The notes under the pieces are model-generated. The model saw nothing but the letters and a program-made list of their open reading frames with translations, made no database searches and was not told the DNA's origin. Positions 43,598-53,200 of a DNA stretch of 64,000 nt are shown in pieces; position 1 is the stretch's first letter, and every line of letters begins with the position of its first letter. The translations under genes were made by a program, and so were the position numbers. Origin of the DNA: Manganitrophus sp963718695 (GTDB lineage: Bacteria > Nitrospirota > Nitrospiria > SBBL01 > Manganitrophaceae); contig OY970371.1 in NCBI GenBank assembly GCA_963718695.1, positions 1,612,001 to 1,676,000 on the forward strand. The letters are read 5' to 3'.

Positions 43598-44980
43598 CTA
43601 GATCCTCTCAAAATATCGTTGGCGTTCCCAATCGGTCACCGCTTTGTCGTACGCTTCCTGCTCCGTCCGATAGAAGTGAAGATAGTGTTCAACGACCTCT
43701 TCTCCAAGCGCACGCTTGGCAAAGGCGCTTTTCTCGAAGAGATCGGTCGCCTCGCGGAGGGTGCGCGGAACGCGGGGGAGATGCTGCGCGGCATAAACGT
43801 CCCCCTCGAAGATCGGCGGTGGTTCGATTTCGTTCTCGATGCCATCGAGTCCGGAGGCCAGCGCGGCGGCGAAGGCAAGGTAGGGGTTGCAATCGGCGCC
43901 GGGGATGCGGCATTCGATCCGAAGACTATTCCCCTCCCCCACCACGCGGAAGCCGGCGGTCCGATTGTCATAGCTCCAGGCCATCCGCGTCGGCGCCCAA
44001 GAACCGGCCTGGTATCGTTTGTATGAATTGATTGTCGGCGCATAGAAGACCATCATCTCCGGGACATGGGCGATCCAGCCGCCGAGGAACCAGCGAAACG
44101 CTTTTGAACAGGAGACCGGTCCGAGACGCTCCTTTCCGGGAAAGGCGCTCTGATTCTTCTGCCAGAGGCTCAAATGAATATGGCAGCTCGAACCGGCTTG
44201 GTCTGCGGCCATCTTCGCCATGAAAGTGACGCTTAATCCCATCTCTTCGGCGATTTCCTTCAAGCATTGCTTGAAGACGACATGGCGGTCGGCCATAGTG
44301 AGAATGTCGGCATAGCGGACATTCAGCTCATGTTGTCCCAGCCCCCACTCCCCTTTCGAGGTCTCGACCGGAATGCCGGAGCGTTTTAGATGGCGGCGGG
44401 CCGCGCCGTTGAATGCCTCTTCGCGCGCGCCCTGCAGGGCGTGATAATCTTCCAGATACCAGCCGGCCGGCTCAAGGCCGTGGTAGCCTTTGGCCGCGGC
44501 GTCGCGATATGAGTTTTTGTAGATGTAATACTCGAGTTCCGAGGCGGCGATCGCCCGGTACCCCATCTTTAAGGCCCGGTCGATCTGTTTTCTCAAAATC
44601 GAACGGGGCGCCTGGGCCACCGGACGATGATTTTTCTCATTCTCAACGTCGCAGATCATCAGCGCCGTCTTCTCCAGCCAACTTGCGACACGGAGGGTGG
44701 CGAAGTCGGGGACCAAATGAAAATCGCCGTAGCCCTTCTCCCAATTGGCAAACCGATACCCCGGCACCGGCTCCATTTCCATGTCGACCGTCAGAAGATA
44801 GTCGCAGGCGTGGGTCCCTTTCTTGGCGGCGTCTTCCAGGAAGAAGTCGGCATCGAGCCGTTTTCCCATGAAGCGGCCGTAGTGATCGGTGAAGACGAGG
44901 AGGACCGTATCGATCTCTCCCGCGTTCACCCGCCGGGCGAGTTCATCCTGCGTCAGCATGCCTGGGATCTTCGATGCCAT
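43598..44980 (-). CDS. Glutamine-synthetase-family gamma-glutamyl ligase (PuuA-like)
   Basis: This 460-residue protein is in the GS catalytic superfamily. It has the core strand TFMAKMAADQAGSSCHIHLSLW (with the metal and ATP histidines), the arginine-rich loop SYKRYQAGSWAPTRMAWSYDNRTAGFRV and the acidic EYY and RIECRIPGADCNPYL segments. It lacks the adenylylation-loop tyrosine context of true GlnA. Its neighbours (PuuD-like hydrolase, SDR, ALDH) indicate gamma-glutamylpolyamine or related amine ligation instead of ammonium assimilation. A weak -10 (TATTATAAAT) lies upstream in 45030-45045. Confidence 0.88.
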   Translation of the reverse strand: MASKIPGMLTQDELARRVNAGEIDTVLLVFTDHYGRFMGKRLDADFFLEDAAKKGTHACDYLLTVDMEMEPVPGYRFANWEKGYGDFHLVPDFATLRVASWLEKTALMICDVENEKNHRPVAQAPRSILRKQIDRALKMGYRAIAASELEYYIYKNSYRDAAAKGYHGLEPAGWYLEDYHALQGAREEAFNGAARRHLKRSGIPVETSKGEWGLGQHELNVRYADILTMADRHVVFKQCLKEIAEEMGLSVTFMAKMAADQAGSSCHIHLSLWQKNQSAFPGKERLGPVSCSKAFRWFLGGWIAHVPEMMVFYAPTINSYKRYQAGSWAPTRMAWSYDNRTAGFRVVGEGNSLRIECRIPGADCNPYLAFAAALASGLDGIENEIEPPPIFEGDVYAAQHLPRVPRTLREATDLFEKSAFAKRALGEEVVEHYLHFYRTEQEAYDKAVTDWERQRYFERI

Positions 44981-45181
44981 CGGAAAGGCCCCCCTCTTTG
45001 AACGGAGTTCAGGTGTGTAATGGGAATATATTTATAATACCCGATTGAAGTGAGGGTGAAAAGAGGATTTTCCGGGTGAGAAACAGGAAAGTCTATCGTT
45101 GGAGAGAGCTCTTCGGCGGCTTCCCATCCCTTCATTTGGAAAAGGAGGGGGCGTCTACGATACGGTTCTATCCTTAGAAGA

Positions 45182-45421
45182 TCAAACGGCGGTGGTTTGC
45201 GGTTCGATCTCGTGCGACTCGGATTTCTCACATAAGGTCAATTCCGGCTGTTTCAACTCCGGCATCCGGTAGATCCAAGCCGGATCGGTCTTGGCCTGAA
45301 TCGGTCTGTCTTCTATATGCTCAGGCGACTTCACTGCGGTCAAAATGAAGGCCCAAATAAAGCCGGCAAACACCGCGGCGATCATGCTCGGAATTCCATA
45401 CGTCAAGATTTCTTCAAACAT
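45182..45421 (-). CDS. Small single-pass membrane protein (79 residues)
   Basis: The protein starts MFEEILTYGIPSMIAAVFAGFIWAFILTAVK, one TM helix at about 10-30 with a charged C-terminal tail ending EIEPQTTAV. AAGGAGG lies 8 bp before the ATG. It follows the 50-residue membrane protein by 13 bp, so the two form a dicistronic unit. I do not recognise a family. In size and charge it resembles small accessory subunits of oxidases or transporters, but no partner is adjacent. Confidence 0.65.
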   Translation of the reverse strand: MFEEILTYGIPSMIAAVFAGFIWAFILTAVKSPEHIEDRPIQAKTDPAWIYRMPELKQPELTLCEKSESHEIEPQTTAV

Positions 45422-45434
45422 CTCTTCCTCCTTG

Positions 45435-45587
45435 TTATTTTAATGAAGATCCTTTTTCTTCATCTTCTTTCATCTGGGCCTGCCGATTTTTAAGATCTCG
45501 GTCGATTGAGATCATCGATTGAACAGATAAGAACAATATTAAAAAAGAGCTGATGATGAATGCCCCGACTTCCCATGAACCCTGCAT
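45435..45587 (-). CDS. Small single-pass membrane protein (50 residues)
   Basis: A GGAGG 6 bp before the ATG at 45587 marks a 50-codon gene starting MQGSWEVGAFIISSFLILFLSVQ, with one TM helix (about 7-26) and a strongly charged C-tail (DRDLKNRQAQMKEDEEK). A longer in-frame start at 45662 would include 25 more residues but passes through a terminator hairpin and has a weaker ribosome-binding site; it cannot be ruled out. The pair with the 79-residue protein looks like a two-subunit micro-operon of unknown function. Confidence 0.6.
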   Translation of the reverse strand: MQGSWEVGAFIISSFLILFLSVQSMISIDRDLKNRQAQMKEDEEKGSSLK

Positions 45588-45604
45588 CGATTCCTCCGTT
45601 AAAT

Positions 45605-45639
45605 AAAAAGCGCTCCCTACCCGTTCAGGTAAGGAGCGC
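45605..45639 (-). terminator. Terminator-like hairpin in the leader of the small membrane-protein pair
   Basis: On the minus strand GCGCTCC-T-TACC (45639-45628) pairs with GGTA-G-GGAGCGC (45621-45610), one mismatch, around a 6-nt loop, then TTTTTATTT follows. It sits only about 15 nt before the GGAGG of the 50-residue gene, so it can block transcription of the pair: an attenuator. Upstream the leader has another perfect stem (GGCGCTT at 45735-45729 with AAGCGCC at 45716-45710). The 370-bp stretch 45640-46009 otherwise contains no supported gene. Confidence 0.65.
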
Positions 45640-46009
45640 CATTGCTCCTCGAAGAGCTTCATTGCCTTCTGCTCCCAGGAACAGCAAAGCGCATGCCGGA
45701 CCGGCTGATGGCGCTTATTTCATCAAAGAAGCGCCAGATTATGGTTTTAGTGTAAAGAATATTTCTTTTTTATCCAGAGATGGGATGCATAAAAATGTGG
45801 AGAAGCGCTTTTCATCCGAAACCGCGATCTACATTTTTGTGAGGAATGCGACGAAAGGCGGGTGAATGAAAAGTGCTTGCGAGCGGGACGATCGGAGGTT
45901 CGGAGTCCATCTTTTCAAGATTGGACGCCCCTCCCGAAAGTTACTTCTTTGGTATACTGAAAATATCGCATACATCGATCTGAAACAACCAACCGCACGG
46001 TGGGCCATA

Positions 46010-47083
46010 ATGATGTTTCCAAAAATAAAAACATTATTCTTTATCATGACGGTTTTCTTTTCCGCTTCGCCTTCATTAATGGCCCAGACAGCGGATCCGC
46101 TGTGGGAACGACTCGGGTCGAAGCAATCGTTTGTCCGATTGTTGGCGTTGGAGGAGGCCGCCCTATTAGAGCGTGAAGAACAAGTGCGCTACCTCCCTGT
46201 CATCGTTGAAGCGCTCAAGGATAACGATTCGGATGTTCAGCTCAATGCAGCGGCGCTCTTATTCGCGCTCGGCAATGACGCCGAATCAGCTGTTCCAGCC
46301 ATGATTGCATACCTCCGGGAGCCGGACAGTGAACGGCGCAACGTCATCATGACCCTGGTCGCGAATCTGCATAACACGGCAATTCCAGCGCTTGTCGACG
46401 CCTTAAAAGCCGAAGATCCCGACATCCGCCTCGGTGCATGCCAGGCATTGGGGAAAATCGGAAAAGAAGCCCGAGCGGCCGTCCCGGCCCTGATCGCTCT
46501 GCTCTCTGAAGTCGGACAGGCCGTCCCGGATTGCGCCTCCGTCACGTTGGGGAAGATCGGCGACGCCGAGGATCTCATCGGAATCATCAGAAACGGAACG
46601 GATGGCGAGAGAGCGCTCGTCGCTCGAAACGCATTTCATCATTTGCCCGAAGAGATTGATCCGACAGAAGCGCTGATGGAACTGATTAAAAGTGAAGACG
46701 AAAGCCCCCAGGTACGCCTGGCCGCGGTCAAGGCCTTGGGCACGCGAGGCGCCAAATCAAACAATGCCGTTTCCTTGTTGGTGGCCACCTTATCTGATCA
46801 GGAGATCGGTTTTGCCGCGGCACGCGCGCTCGGCGAGATCGGTCTGTCTGCATTGTCCAATACGATCGATGCGCTCAGCTCAGCGAACTTCATCGTTCGG
46901 TCGTGGGCCGCTCATGCGATTAAATACATGGAGCAGCCTGCGATTGAAGCCGTCCCATCCCTCATCAAGCTTCTCGATGATAAAGAACTGGTCGTCAGCC
47001 TTGATGCCAAATCTGCCCTTGAAAGAATCGGAACACCGAAAGCGCTTGACGCGGTGAAACGCTCCGGCGTAAATCTCCGATAG
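46010..47083 (+). CDS. Exported HEAT-repeat protein
   Basis: From the ATG at 46010 the 357-residue protein has a signal peptide (MMFPKIKTLFFIMTVFF..., cleavage near LMAQ-TAD) and then eight or so HEAT/PBS-lyase-type repeats, each about 31-36 residues with alternating A-A-A-L cores. Examples are DVQLNAAALLFALGN, DIRLGACQALGKIG and QVRLAAVKALGTRG. Such alpha-solenoids are protein scaffolds. An ATG-rich region upstream has no strong ribosome-binding site. A -10-like TATACT lies at 45953-45958. It precedes the dioxygenase lipoprotein gene by 100 bp on the same strand. Confidence 0.82.
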   Translation: MMFPKIKTLFFIMTVFFSASPSLMAQTADPLWERLGSKQSFVRLLALEEAALLEREEQVRYLPVIVEALKDNDSDVQLNAAALLFALGNDAESAVPAMIAYLREPDSERRNVIMTLVANLHNTAIPALVDALKAEDPDIRLGACQALGKIGKEARAAVPALIALLSEVGQAVPDCASVTLGKIGDAEDLIGIIRNGTDGERALVARNAFHHLPEEIDPTEALMELIKSEDESPQVRLAAVKALGTRGAKSNNAVSLLVATLSDQEIGFAAARALGEIGLSALSNTIDALSSANFIVRSWAAHAIKYMEQPAIEAVPSLIKLLDDKELVVSLDAKSALERIGTPKALDAVKRSGVNLR

Positions 47084-47183
47084 ATTTTTCAAGCTTCATA
47101 TAATTCGTAAATTTTACAGGCATGCCACTTTTCTTGACCTGAGCGATCATAGTATCATTGCAGCATCACATGAGGAGAATGCA

Positions 47184-47912
47184 ATGAACCTGAACCGGCG
47201 AACGCTACTCGGTCTGATAGGAACTTTAGCGGCCGCTTTTATAGTAGGATGCAGACCTCAGTCTGTTGTCGGATGGTGGCGGCGCCTCTGGTCACGAAAT
47301 TCGGCCGCTGCATCCGTCCCGCCCTGTATCGTGCGGCCCGAGCAGATGGAGGGCCCTTATTTTGTCGACGAACGGCTCCACCGTTCCGACATCCGCTCCG
47401 ATCCCTCGGACGGCTCGATGAAAGAAGGCGTTCCATTGCAAGTGGCGATTCGGGTCCACGAAATTCGCGGCGATGCCTGCACCCCCCTCCCGAATGTCAT
47501 GGTCGACATCTGGCATTGCGACGCACATGGCATCTACTCGGATGTTCGGGATGATTCGTTCGACACACGAGGCAAGAAATTTTTACGCGGTTATCAGATA
47601 ACCGATACCACGGGGACGGCTCAATTTCTGACAATTTATCCCGGATGGTATCCCGGCAGGACGGTCCACATTCACTTCAAGATCCGGACGGAGCCGGAGT
47701 CGATGTTCGGATATGAATTTACCTCTCAGATCTATTTCGACGACGCGCTGACCGATCAGGTTTTCGCCCACCCCTCCTATACCAAAGGCCGACGCACCAC
47801 GAATCGCCAGGACGGCATCTTTGAAGACGGCGGTAACGAGCTGATGCTTCCACTGACAAAGCAGGAAGAAGGCTATGTGGGAACTTTCTATATTGGTCTG
47901 CAATTGAGCTAA
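47184..47912 (+). CDS. Exported intradiol-type dioxygenase lipoprotein
   Basis: The 242-residue protein starts MNLNRRTLLGL with a twin-arginine start and a lipobox ending FIVGC (Cys near 22). The mature domain has the core of protocatechuate 3,4-dioxygenase and related intradiol enzymes: EGPYFVDE, VMVDIWHCDAHGIYSD (iron tyrosine), RGYQITDTTG, and YPGWYPGRTVHIHFK (second iron tyrosine and both histidines). Ferric intradiol dioxygenases cleave catechol rings. Tat export with a preformed iron site and lipid anchoring would put this one on the outside of a membrane, unlike the cytoplasmic catabolic enzymes. The natural substrate is unknown. Confidence 0.86.
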   Translation: MNLNRRTLLGLIGTLAAAFIVGCRPQSVVGWWRRLWSRNSAAASVPPCIVRPEQMEGPYFVDERLHRSDIRSDPSDGSMKEGVPLQVAIRVHEIRGDACTPLPNVMVDIWHCDAHGIYSDVRDDSFDTRGKKFLRGYQITDTTGTAQFLTIYPGWYPGRTVHIHFKIRTEPESMFGYEFTSQIYFDDALTDQVFAHPSYTKGRRTTNRQDGIFEDGGNELMLPLTKQEEGYVGTFYIGLQLS

Positions 47913-47989
47913 AAGCGGAAAGATATCCTCCGAGCCTGCCATCCTTTCGAAGTGCGGAATCCTTCTTTCCTAAAGTCGACTGATTCCCC

Positions 47990-48724
47990 TCACCTCTTAT
48001 TTTCTCTTTCATCGGCCTTGTTCACAGGTGGGATGCGATACCAACCGGTGAGCATCGACCGGAGGTTGTTGCCGAATCCGGTGAGGATCACCATCAAAAG
48101 GTGAAGGGCGGTATAAGCAATGAAAAGGATCGTCAGGTTAAAATGAATCGCCTGCGCTCTTTTGCGGGTGCCGAAGAGATCGTGCAAAAAAGGAAAGACC
48201 GCTTCTCCCCGCGCGGAACTGGCCAGGCCGGTGAGAATAATCAGCGGCCCTAATCCGAAAACAACCCCCGTATAGGCTATTTTTTGAAGAACGTTGTACC
48301 GGGAGGTTTCCTCTCCTTTTGGATGGCGAAAGAAGAGATGGTTCCGGACGGCCGCTCCGACGTTCCGGAGATCGTCCCGGCCCGGAAGAAGATTTCTGAG
48401 AAGATGTCCGCTGGCGAGGCTGTAAGCGGCATAGACGAGCCCGTTAAGGGAAAAGATCCAGGCAAAGAAGAAGTGCTGCCATCGACCGAACAACCATTGA
48501 CGGCCGGTGTAGATCTGAAAGCCGCTGATGACAAGGATCAGGAGACAGAGAACATTAATCCAGTGGGTCAGCCGAATCAGAAAGGGGTGGCGGAAGACGG
48601 CCGATTCGACATTGGGTGGGCCCGGTGGAACCGGCGATGAAAATTCCGGAGCCGGAACATTTGACGGGATTCCAGCCGCGATGGGGTGATTTCGGTCTTT
48701 GTCTTTTTCATCAGCTCTTCCCAC
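47990..48724 (-). CDS. Cytochrome b561-type membrane protein
   Basis: This 244-residue protein has an N-terminal hydrophilic stretch and four or five TM helices. Heme-ligand histidines lie in HPFLIRLTHWINVL (first helix, about 55-66), HFFFAWIF and IHFNLTILFIAYTALHLLMV (last helix pair). The pattern matches the b-type cytochrome subunits of formate dehydrogenase, hydrogenase and molybdoenzyme partners (Cytochrome_b_N family). No molybdopterin enzyme lies beside it in this window. It ends convergently with the dioxygenase gene and is preceded on the minus strand by the efflux operon. Confidence 0.84.
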   Translation of the reverse strand: MGRADEKDKDRNHPIAAGIPSNVPAPEFSSPVPPGPPNVESAVFRHPFLIRLTHWINVLCLLILVISGFQIYTGRQWLFGRWQHFFFAWIFSLNGLVYAAYSLASGHLLRNLLPGRDDLRNVGAAVRNHLFFRHPKGEETSRYNVLQKIAYTGVVFGLGPLIILTGLASSARGEAVFPFLHDLFGTRKRAQAIHFNLTILFIAYTALHLLMVILTGFGNNLRSMLTGWYRIPPVNKADERENKR

Positions 48725-48811
48725 CGGGATTCCTCATCGGACCGGGTGAGAATATCATTATGTCTCCCTGCTGTCAAAAAGCTGTATGAAGAATCGCAAT
48801 CCTGACGATGA

Positions 48812-50239
48812 TCATCCGTGAAGGACCCGGAAAGGCGGTTTCCGGTTTGATTCGGTGACCGGCTGCCATCCCCCGCCCAGCGCCTTGTAGAGCTGAACGA
48901 CCGACGCCAGGTGGAGCCGCCGGGTGGCCGCGAGCGCGAGCTGCGCGTCGAAGAGATTGCGCTTGGCGGTCAGCACATCCAGATAGTTCGAGATCCCCCC
49001 CTTGTAGCGCACCTCCGCCAGGTGTAAGGCCGACTGTAGCGCACTGACTTGTACCTCCTGGGCCTTGCGCTGGTCCTGCGCCGTGCGGACGGCCACCAGC
49101 GCATCCTCGACCTCTTTGAAGGCGACGAGGACCGTCTTTTCATATTGCGCCAAGGCCTGACGCGCTTGGGCCTCGGCCACCCTCTGCTCAAATCCGAGGG
49201 TCTGGGCATTCAGAAGCGGGGCAAAAAGTCCGACGCCGGCCAATCCGAAGCTTTCACTTCGGAGACCGGACAGTTCCGGACTGGCGACCCCCAGAATGCC
49301 GGTCAGGCTGATCGTCGGAAAACGGGACGCCTTGGCCTCCCCGATCCGGGCGGTGGCCGCGGCCAGCTGCCCCTCCGACCGAAGGATGTCCGGCCGGCGT
49401 TGGAGCAGCGTGGAGGGAAGCCCGGCCGGCACCTCGGGCGGCATCGCCTGCTCCGTGAGGGGCCGGCCTCTGGGGATCTCGCTTGGATTTCTTCCCAAGA
49501 GAACGCTCAGCTCGCTTTCCGTCTGAGCCATCAGACGCGTCAGCTCCGCCGCCCGCGCTTCCGCATTGGCCCGCTCCGCCTCAAATTGGTCCGCGTCGAG
49601 CCGGGAGGTTACCCCCTGCCGGAGCCGCGCTTTCGCGATCCCCATCGACTCTTCCCAGGACTGAAGCGCGTTTCGGGTGATCTCCAATTGTAAGTCAAAC
49701 TGGCGGAGATCAAAATAGGCTTGGGCCACGCTGCTGACCAACTGTAAGATCACCGCCCGCCGGTTCTCCTCCTGCGCCAGAAGGTCTGCGCGCGCCGCCT
49801 CGTTTGCCCTCCGGACCCGGCCCCAGATGTCGAGCTCCCACGACAGGTTCCCTTGAAGATAATAATTGGTGGCCGTCGCGGAGCGTGGGATCGTGACCGC
49901 ATGGAGCCGTCCGAAGGGGGCATTGCCGGTCGCGGCGATGCGGGGGGCAAACCCGAGCTCTCCCCCTCCCAGACGCGCCTGAAATTCTTCAACCGCAGCC
50001 GCGGCCTGCTGCAGATCTTTGTTCTCCTCCAGCCCGATCCGAACCAGCCTTTGGAGCGCTTCATCCTGGAGCAGCTCCCACCAGGGAAGGTCGGCAATCG
50101 ATCGTGCCTCCTCTGCTTCAGCCAGGCGATACGCTTCCGGCACCGGCACCTCGGGGCGTTGATAGTTCGGTCCCATCGCACAGGCCGCCAACCACATTGA
50201 TAAAACACTCAGCGTCAGAAAGCGTATCTCGGTCCGCAT
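48812..50239 (-). CDS. Outer-membrane efflux factor (NodT/OprM-type) lipoprotein
   Basis: Start at ATG 50239 with GGAGG 8 bp upstream (inside the RND gene's last codons), giving 475 residues. A lipobox in WLAACAMGPNY puts a lipidated Cys near 17, then two tandem OEP repeats with long coiled-coil helices (AAAVEEFQARLGGGELGF, ARLRQGVTSRLDADQFEAERANAEARAAELTRL) and GPNYQRP, typical of NodT. It forms the trimeric outer-membrane channel of the pump encoded by the two preceding genes, to which its gene is coupled. Confidence 0.9.
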   Translation of the reverse strand: MRTEIRFLTLSVLSMWLAACAMGPNYQRPEVPVPEAYRLAEAEEARSIADLPWWELLQDEALQRLVRIGLEENKDLQQAAAAVEEFQARLGGGELGFAPRIAATGNAPFGRLHAVTIPRSATATNYYLQGNLSWELDIWGRVRRANEAARADLLAQEENRRAVILQLVSSVAQAYFDLRQFDLQLEITRNALQSWEESMGIAKARLRQGVTSRLDADQFEAERANAEARAAELTRLMAQTESELSVLLGRNPSEIPRGRPLTEQAMPPEVPAGLPSTLLQRRPDILRSEGQLAAATARIGEAKASRFPTISLTGILGVASPELSGLRSESFGLAGVGLFAPLLNAQTLGFEQRVAEAQARQALAQYEKTVLVAFKEVEDALVAVRTAQDQRKAQEVQVSALQSALHLAEVRYKGGISNYLDVLTAKRNLFDAQLALAATRRLHLASVVQLYKALGGGWQPVTESNRKPPFRVLHG

Positions 50240-50240
50240 C

Positions 50241-53200
50241 TCAATGTCCTCCATCCGCGTGGGCCATGGCCGGTTCGGGTTTCTCAGTCGTCTGTGCGGC
50301 TTGCTGTCGAGGTCGATTTCGCCGCGTCAACTTCTGGAGCACCACAAAGAAAAGCGGCGTAAAGAAGATGGCGATGAACGTTTCTGCAATCATCCCTCCG
50401 AACACCCCGGTGCCGATCGAGTGCCGGCTCGCCGCCCCGGCGCCTGAGGCAATGACAAGCGGCAAAATCCCGAGGATAAACGCCAGCGAGGTCATGATGA
50501 TCGGCCGGAAGCGGAGGCGGGAACCTTCGATCGCCGCTTGGACCGCCGGCATTCCCTCTTTGTAGCGCTGATTGGCAAACTCCACAATCAGGATCGCGTT
50601 TTTGGCCGAGAGGCCGATGAGGGTGACCAGGCCGATCTGAAAATAGATATCGTTGGTCAGGCCGCGAACCCACACGGCGGACAAAGCGCCGAAGATGCCG
50701 AAGGGAACCGCGAGATTGACCACGAATGGAATCGACCAGCTTTCATATTGCGCGGCCAGCACCAGAAAGACCATCAGCAGGCCGAAGCCGAACGCCAGGA
50801 GCGATTGTCCTCCCGCTTTTCGCTCTTGATAGGAAAACCCGGTCCAGTCGAGCCGATAACCCCGTGGCGTCAGCACCTCCTGTGCCACCCGCTCCAAAGC
50901 ATCGAGCGCCTGTCCGGAGCTGTAGCCGGGGGCGGCTCCCCCCATTAACAGGGCGGAGTTGAGTCCGTTGAAGTGGGTCACCGGATCGGGCCCGCTGGTA
51001 TATTCGGTCGTTACCACGGTGCTGAGCGGAATCATCGACGTGTTCTGTCCGTTCTGGGCGCGGACATAGAGATTTTTGATGTCCTCCGGGCTGGAGCGGT
51101 ATTGGGGCTCCGCCTCGGTCTGTACCCGATAGACCCTCCCCGATTTGATGAAGTCATTGATATAGAGATTGCCGAAGTAGGCCTGCATCGTATCGAACAC
51201 ATCGGAGATGGAGACCCCCAACGATTTAGCCCGGTCTCGATCGACCCGGGCGTAGAGCCGCGGGGCGCTCACCCGGAAATTGGTCCCGATCGCCCCGATC
51301 GCCGGCTCCTGCTTGGCCCGGGCGATGAATTCCTGGGTCACCGCGGCGAACTGTCGAAAGTCTCCCCCGCTCGGGTCTTGCAGCTGCACGGAAAAGCCGC
51401 CGGTGGCGCCCAATCCCCGGATCGGAGGGGCGTTGAAGGCGAGGACCATCGCCTCGGGTATTTTTGCAAACTCCCCGAATGCGGTGCCGATGATCGCTTT
51501 TACATGGTCCTGCGGATTCTTCCGTTCATCCCAATCCTTCAAAGGGATAAACATCGTCGCCGCGTTCGGTCCGCGCGTCGTGAAGACGAAGTTCTGGCCC
51601 GACATGACATTGGTAAAACCGACTTTCGGATTGGAGAGAAAATATTCCTCCAGCCGCCTGAGGACGGCGTCGGTCCGCTGCTTGGAAGCGCCGTCGGGAA
51701 GCTGGACCATCCCGATAAAATAGCCCTGGTCTTCCTCCGGTAAAAAGCTGTTCGGGATGAGTTTAAACATGCCGACCGCCAGGAACAGCACGATCCCGAA
51801 GACCCCGATAAAAATCATCGACCGTTTGATCATCCCGGCCACGGCCGAGCTGTAGCCGTCCCGCAGCCGATCGAAGAAACGGTTAAACAGACCGAAGAGT
51901 CCCTTCGGTTGACCGTGGCTCGGTTTCAGGATCAACGCGCACAGAGCCGGGCTCAGCGTCAACGCCACCACTCCCGAGATCGTCACCGACATGGCGATGG
52001 TGATCGCGAATTGTTTATAGAGCTGTCCGGTGATTCCTCCCAGAAACGCAACCGGGACGAACACGGAACAGAGGACCAGGACAATAGCGATCACCGGGCC
52101 GGTGACCTCCTCCATTGCTTTTTTCGCCGCGTCTTTCGGCAAAAGTCCCAGCGCCATGTGGCGCTCGACATTCTCGACCACCACGATGGCGTCGTCCACC
52201 ACGATGCCGACTGCCAGGATCATCCCAAAGAGGGTCAGGGTGTTGATCGAGAATCCGAGCGCCTGCATGCCGGCGAAGGTGCCGATTAAGGAGACCGGCA
52301 CCGCGACGGCCGGAATCAAGGTCGCACGCCAGCTTTGCAGAAAGAGGTAGACGACCAGGATGACCAGGATCATCGCTTCTCCCAGCGTTTTGATCACCTC
52401 CTCGATCGAGACCTTAATGAACGGGGTGGTGTCGAAGGGAATCTCCCACGACACTCCTGAAGGAAACCGCTCCCCCATCCGCGTCATCTCGGCGCGAATC
52501 CCTTCCATCGCATCAAGGGCGTTCGCGCCGGGAGAAAGAAAAGTGATGATATAGGTGGAAGGCTTGCCGTTTTTCCGGGCTTCGAGACTATACGATTGGG
52601 CGCCCAGCTCCACCTTCGCCACATCTTTGAGCCGGACCATCGACCCGTCCGGCAGGGCCCGGATGATGAGATTTTCAAAGTCTTTGACCTCGGTGAGACG
52701 GCCTTGCGTGATCACGGGAAAGGTCAGCTCCGTCCCGAGCGGGGCCGGCTCCCGGCCGATGATCCCGGCGGGGAAATCCCGGTTCTGCTCGCGGACGATG
52801 GCGGCAATGTCGGTCGGCGTTAATTTGAGCTGCGCCATCCGGGCCGGGTCGAGAATCAACCGCATGCTGTAGTTCTGCTGTCCGAAGACGAGCGCGTCGC
52901 CGATCCCGGGGACCCGCCTGATGTTGTCGAGCACCTCCAAGGTGGCGAAATTGGAAATGAAGAGGCTATCGTATCTGGGGTCTTCGGAACTCAAGGCGAC
53001 CACCGCCAGCAGGTCGGGAGACACTTTTTTAACGGTGACCCCCTGGCGGGTCACTTCCTGGGGAATCTGCGGCTCCGCCAGCTTCACCCGGTTCTGTGTT
53101 TGGACCTGTGCGATATCGACGTTGGTTCCGATCTCGAAGGTCAGCTTGATCGTCATGTGGCCGTCGTTGGTGCTGGTGGAATCAAAATAAAGGAGACCGT

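Noticed and set aside
44953..45231. A 92-codon minus-strand frame before the glutamine-synthetase-like gene
   Set aside because: It has no ribosome-binding site or family similarity and its end overlaps the start of that gene; composition looks random.
45605..45735. ANTAR target in the leader of the small membrane genes
   Set aside because: The hairpin loops lack the A1/G4 hexaloop pattern expected for ANTAR recognition, so no link with the ANTAR protein at 32.7 kb was claimed.
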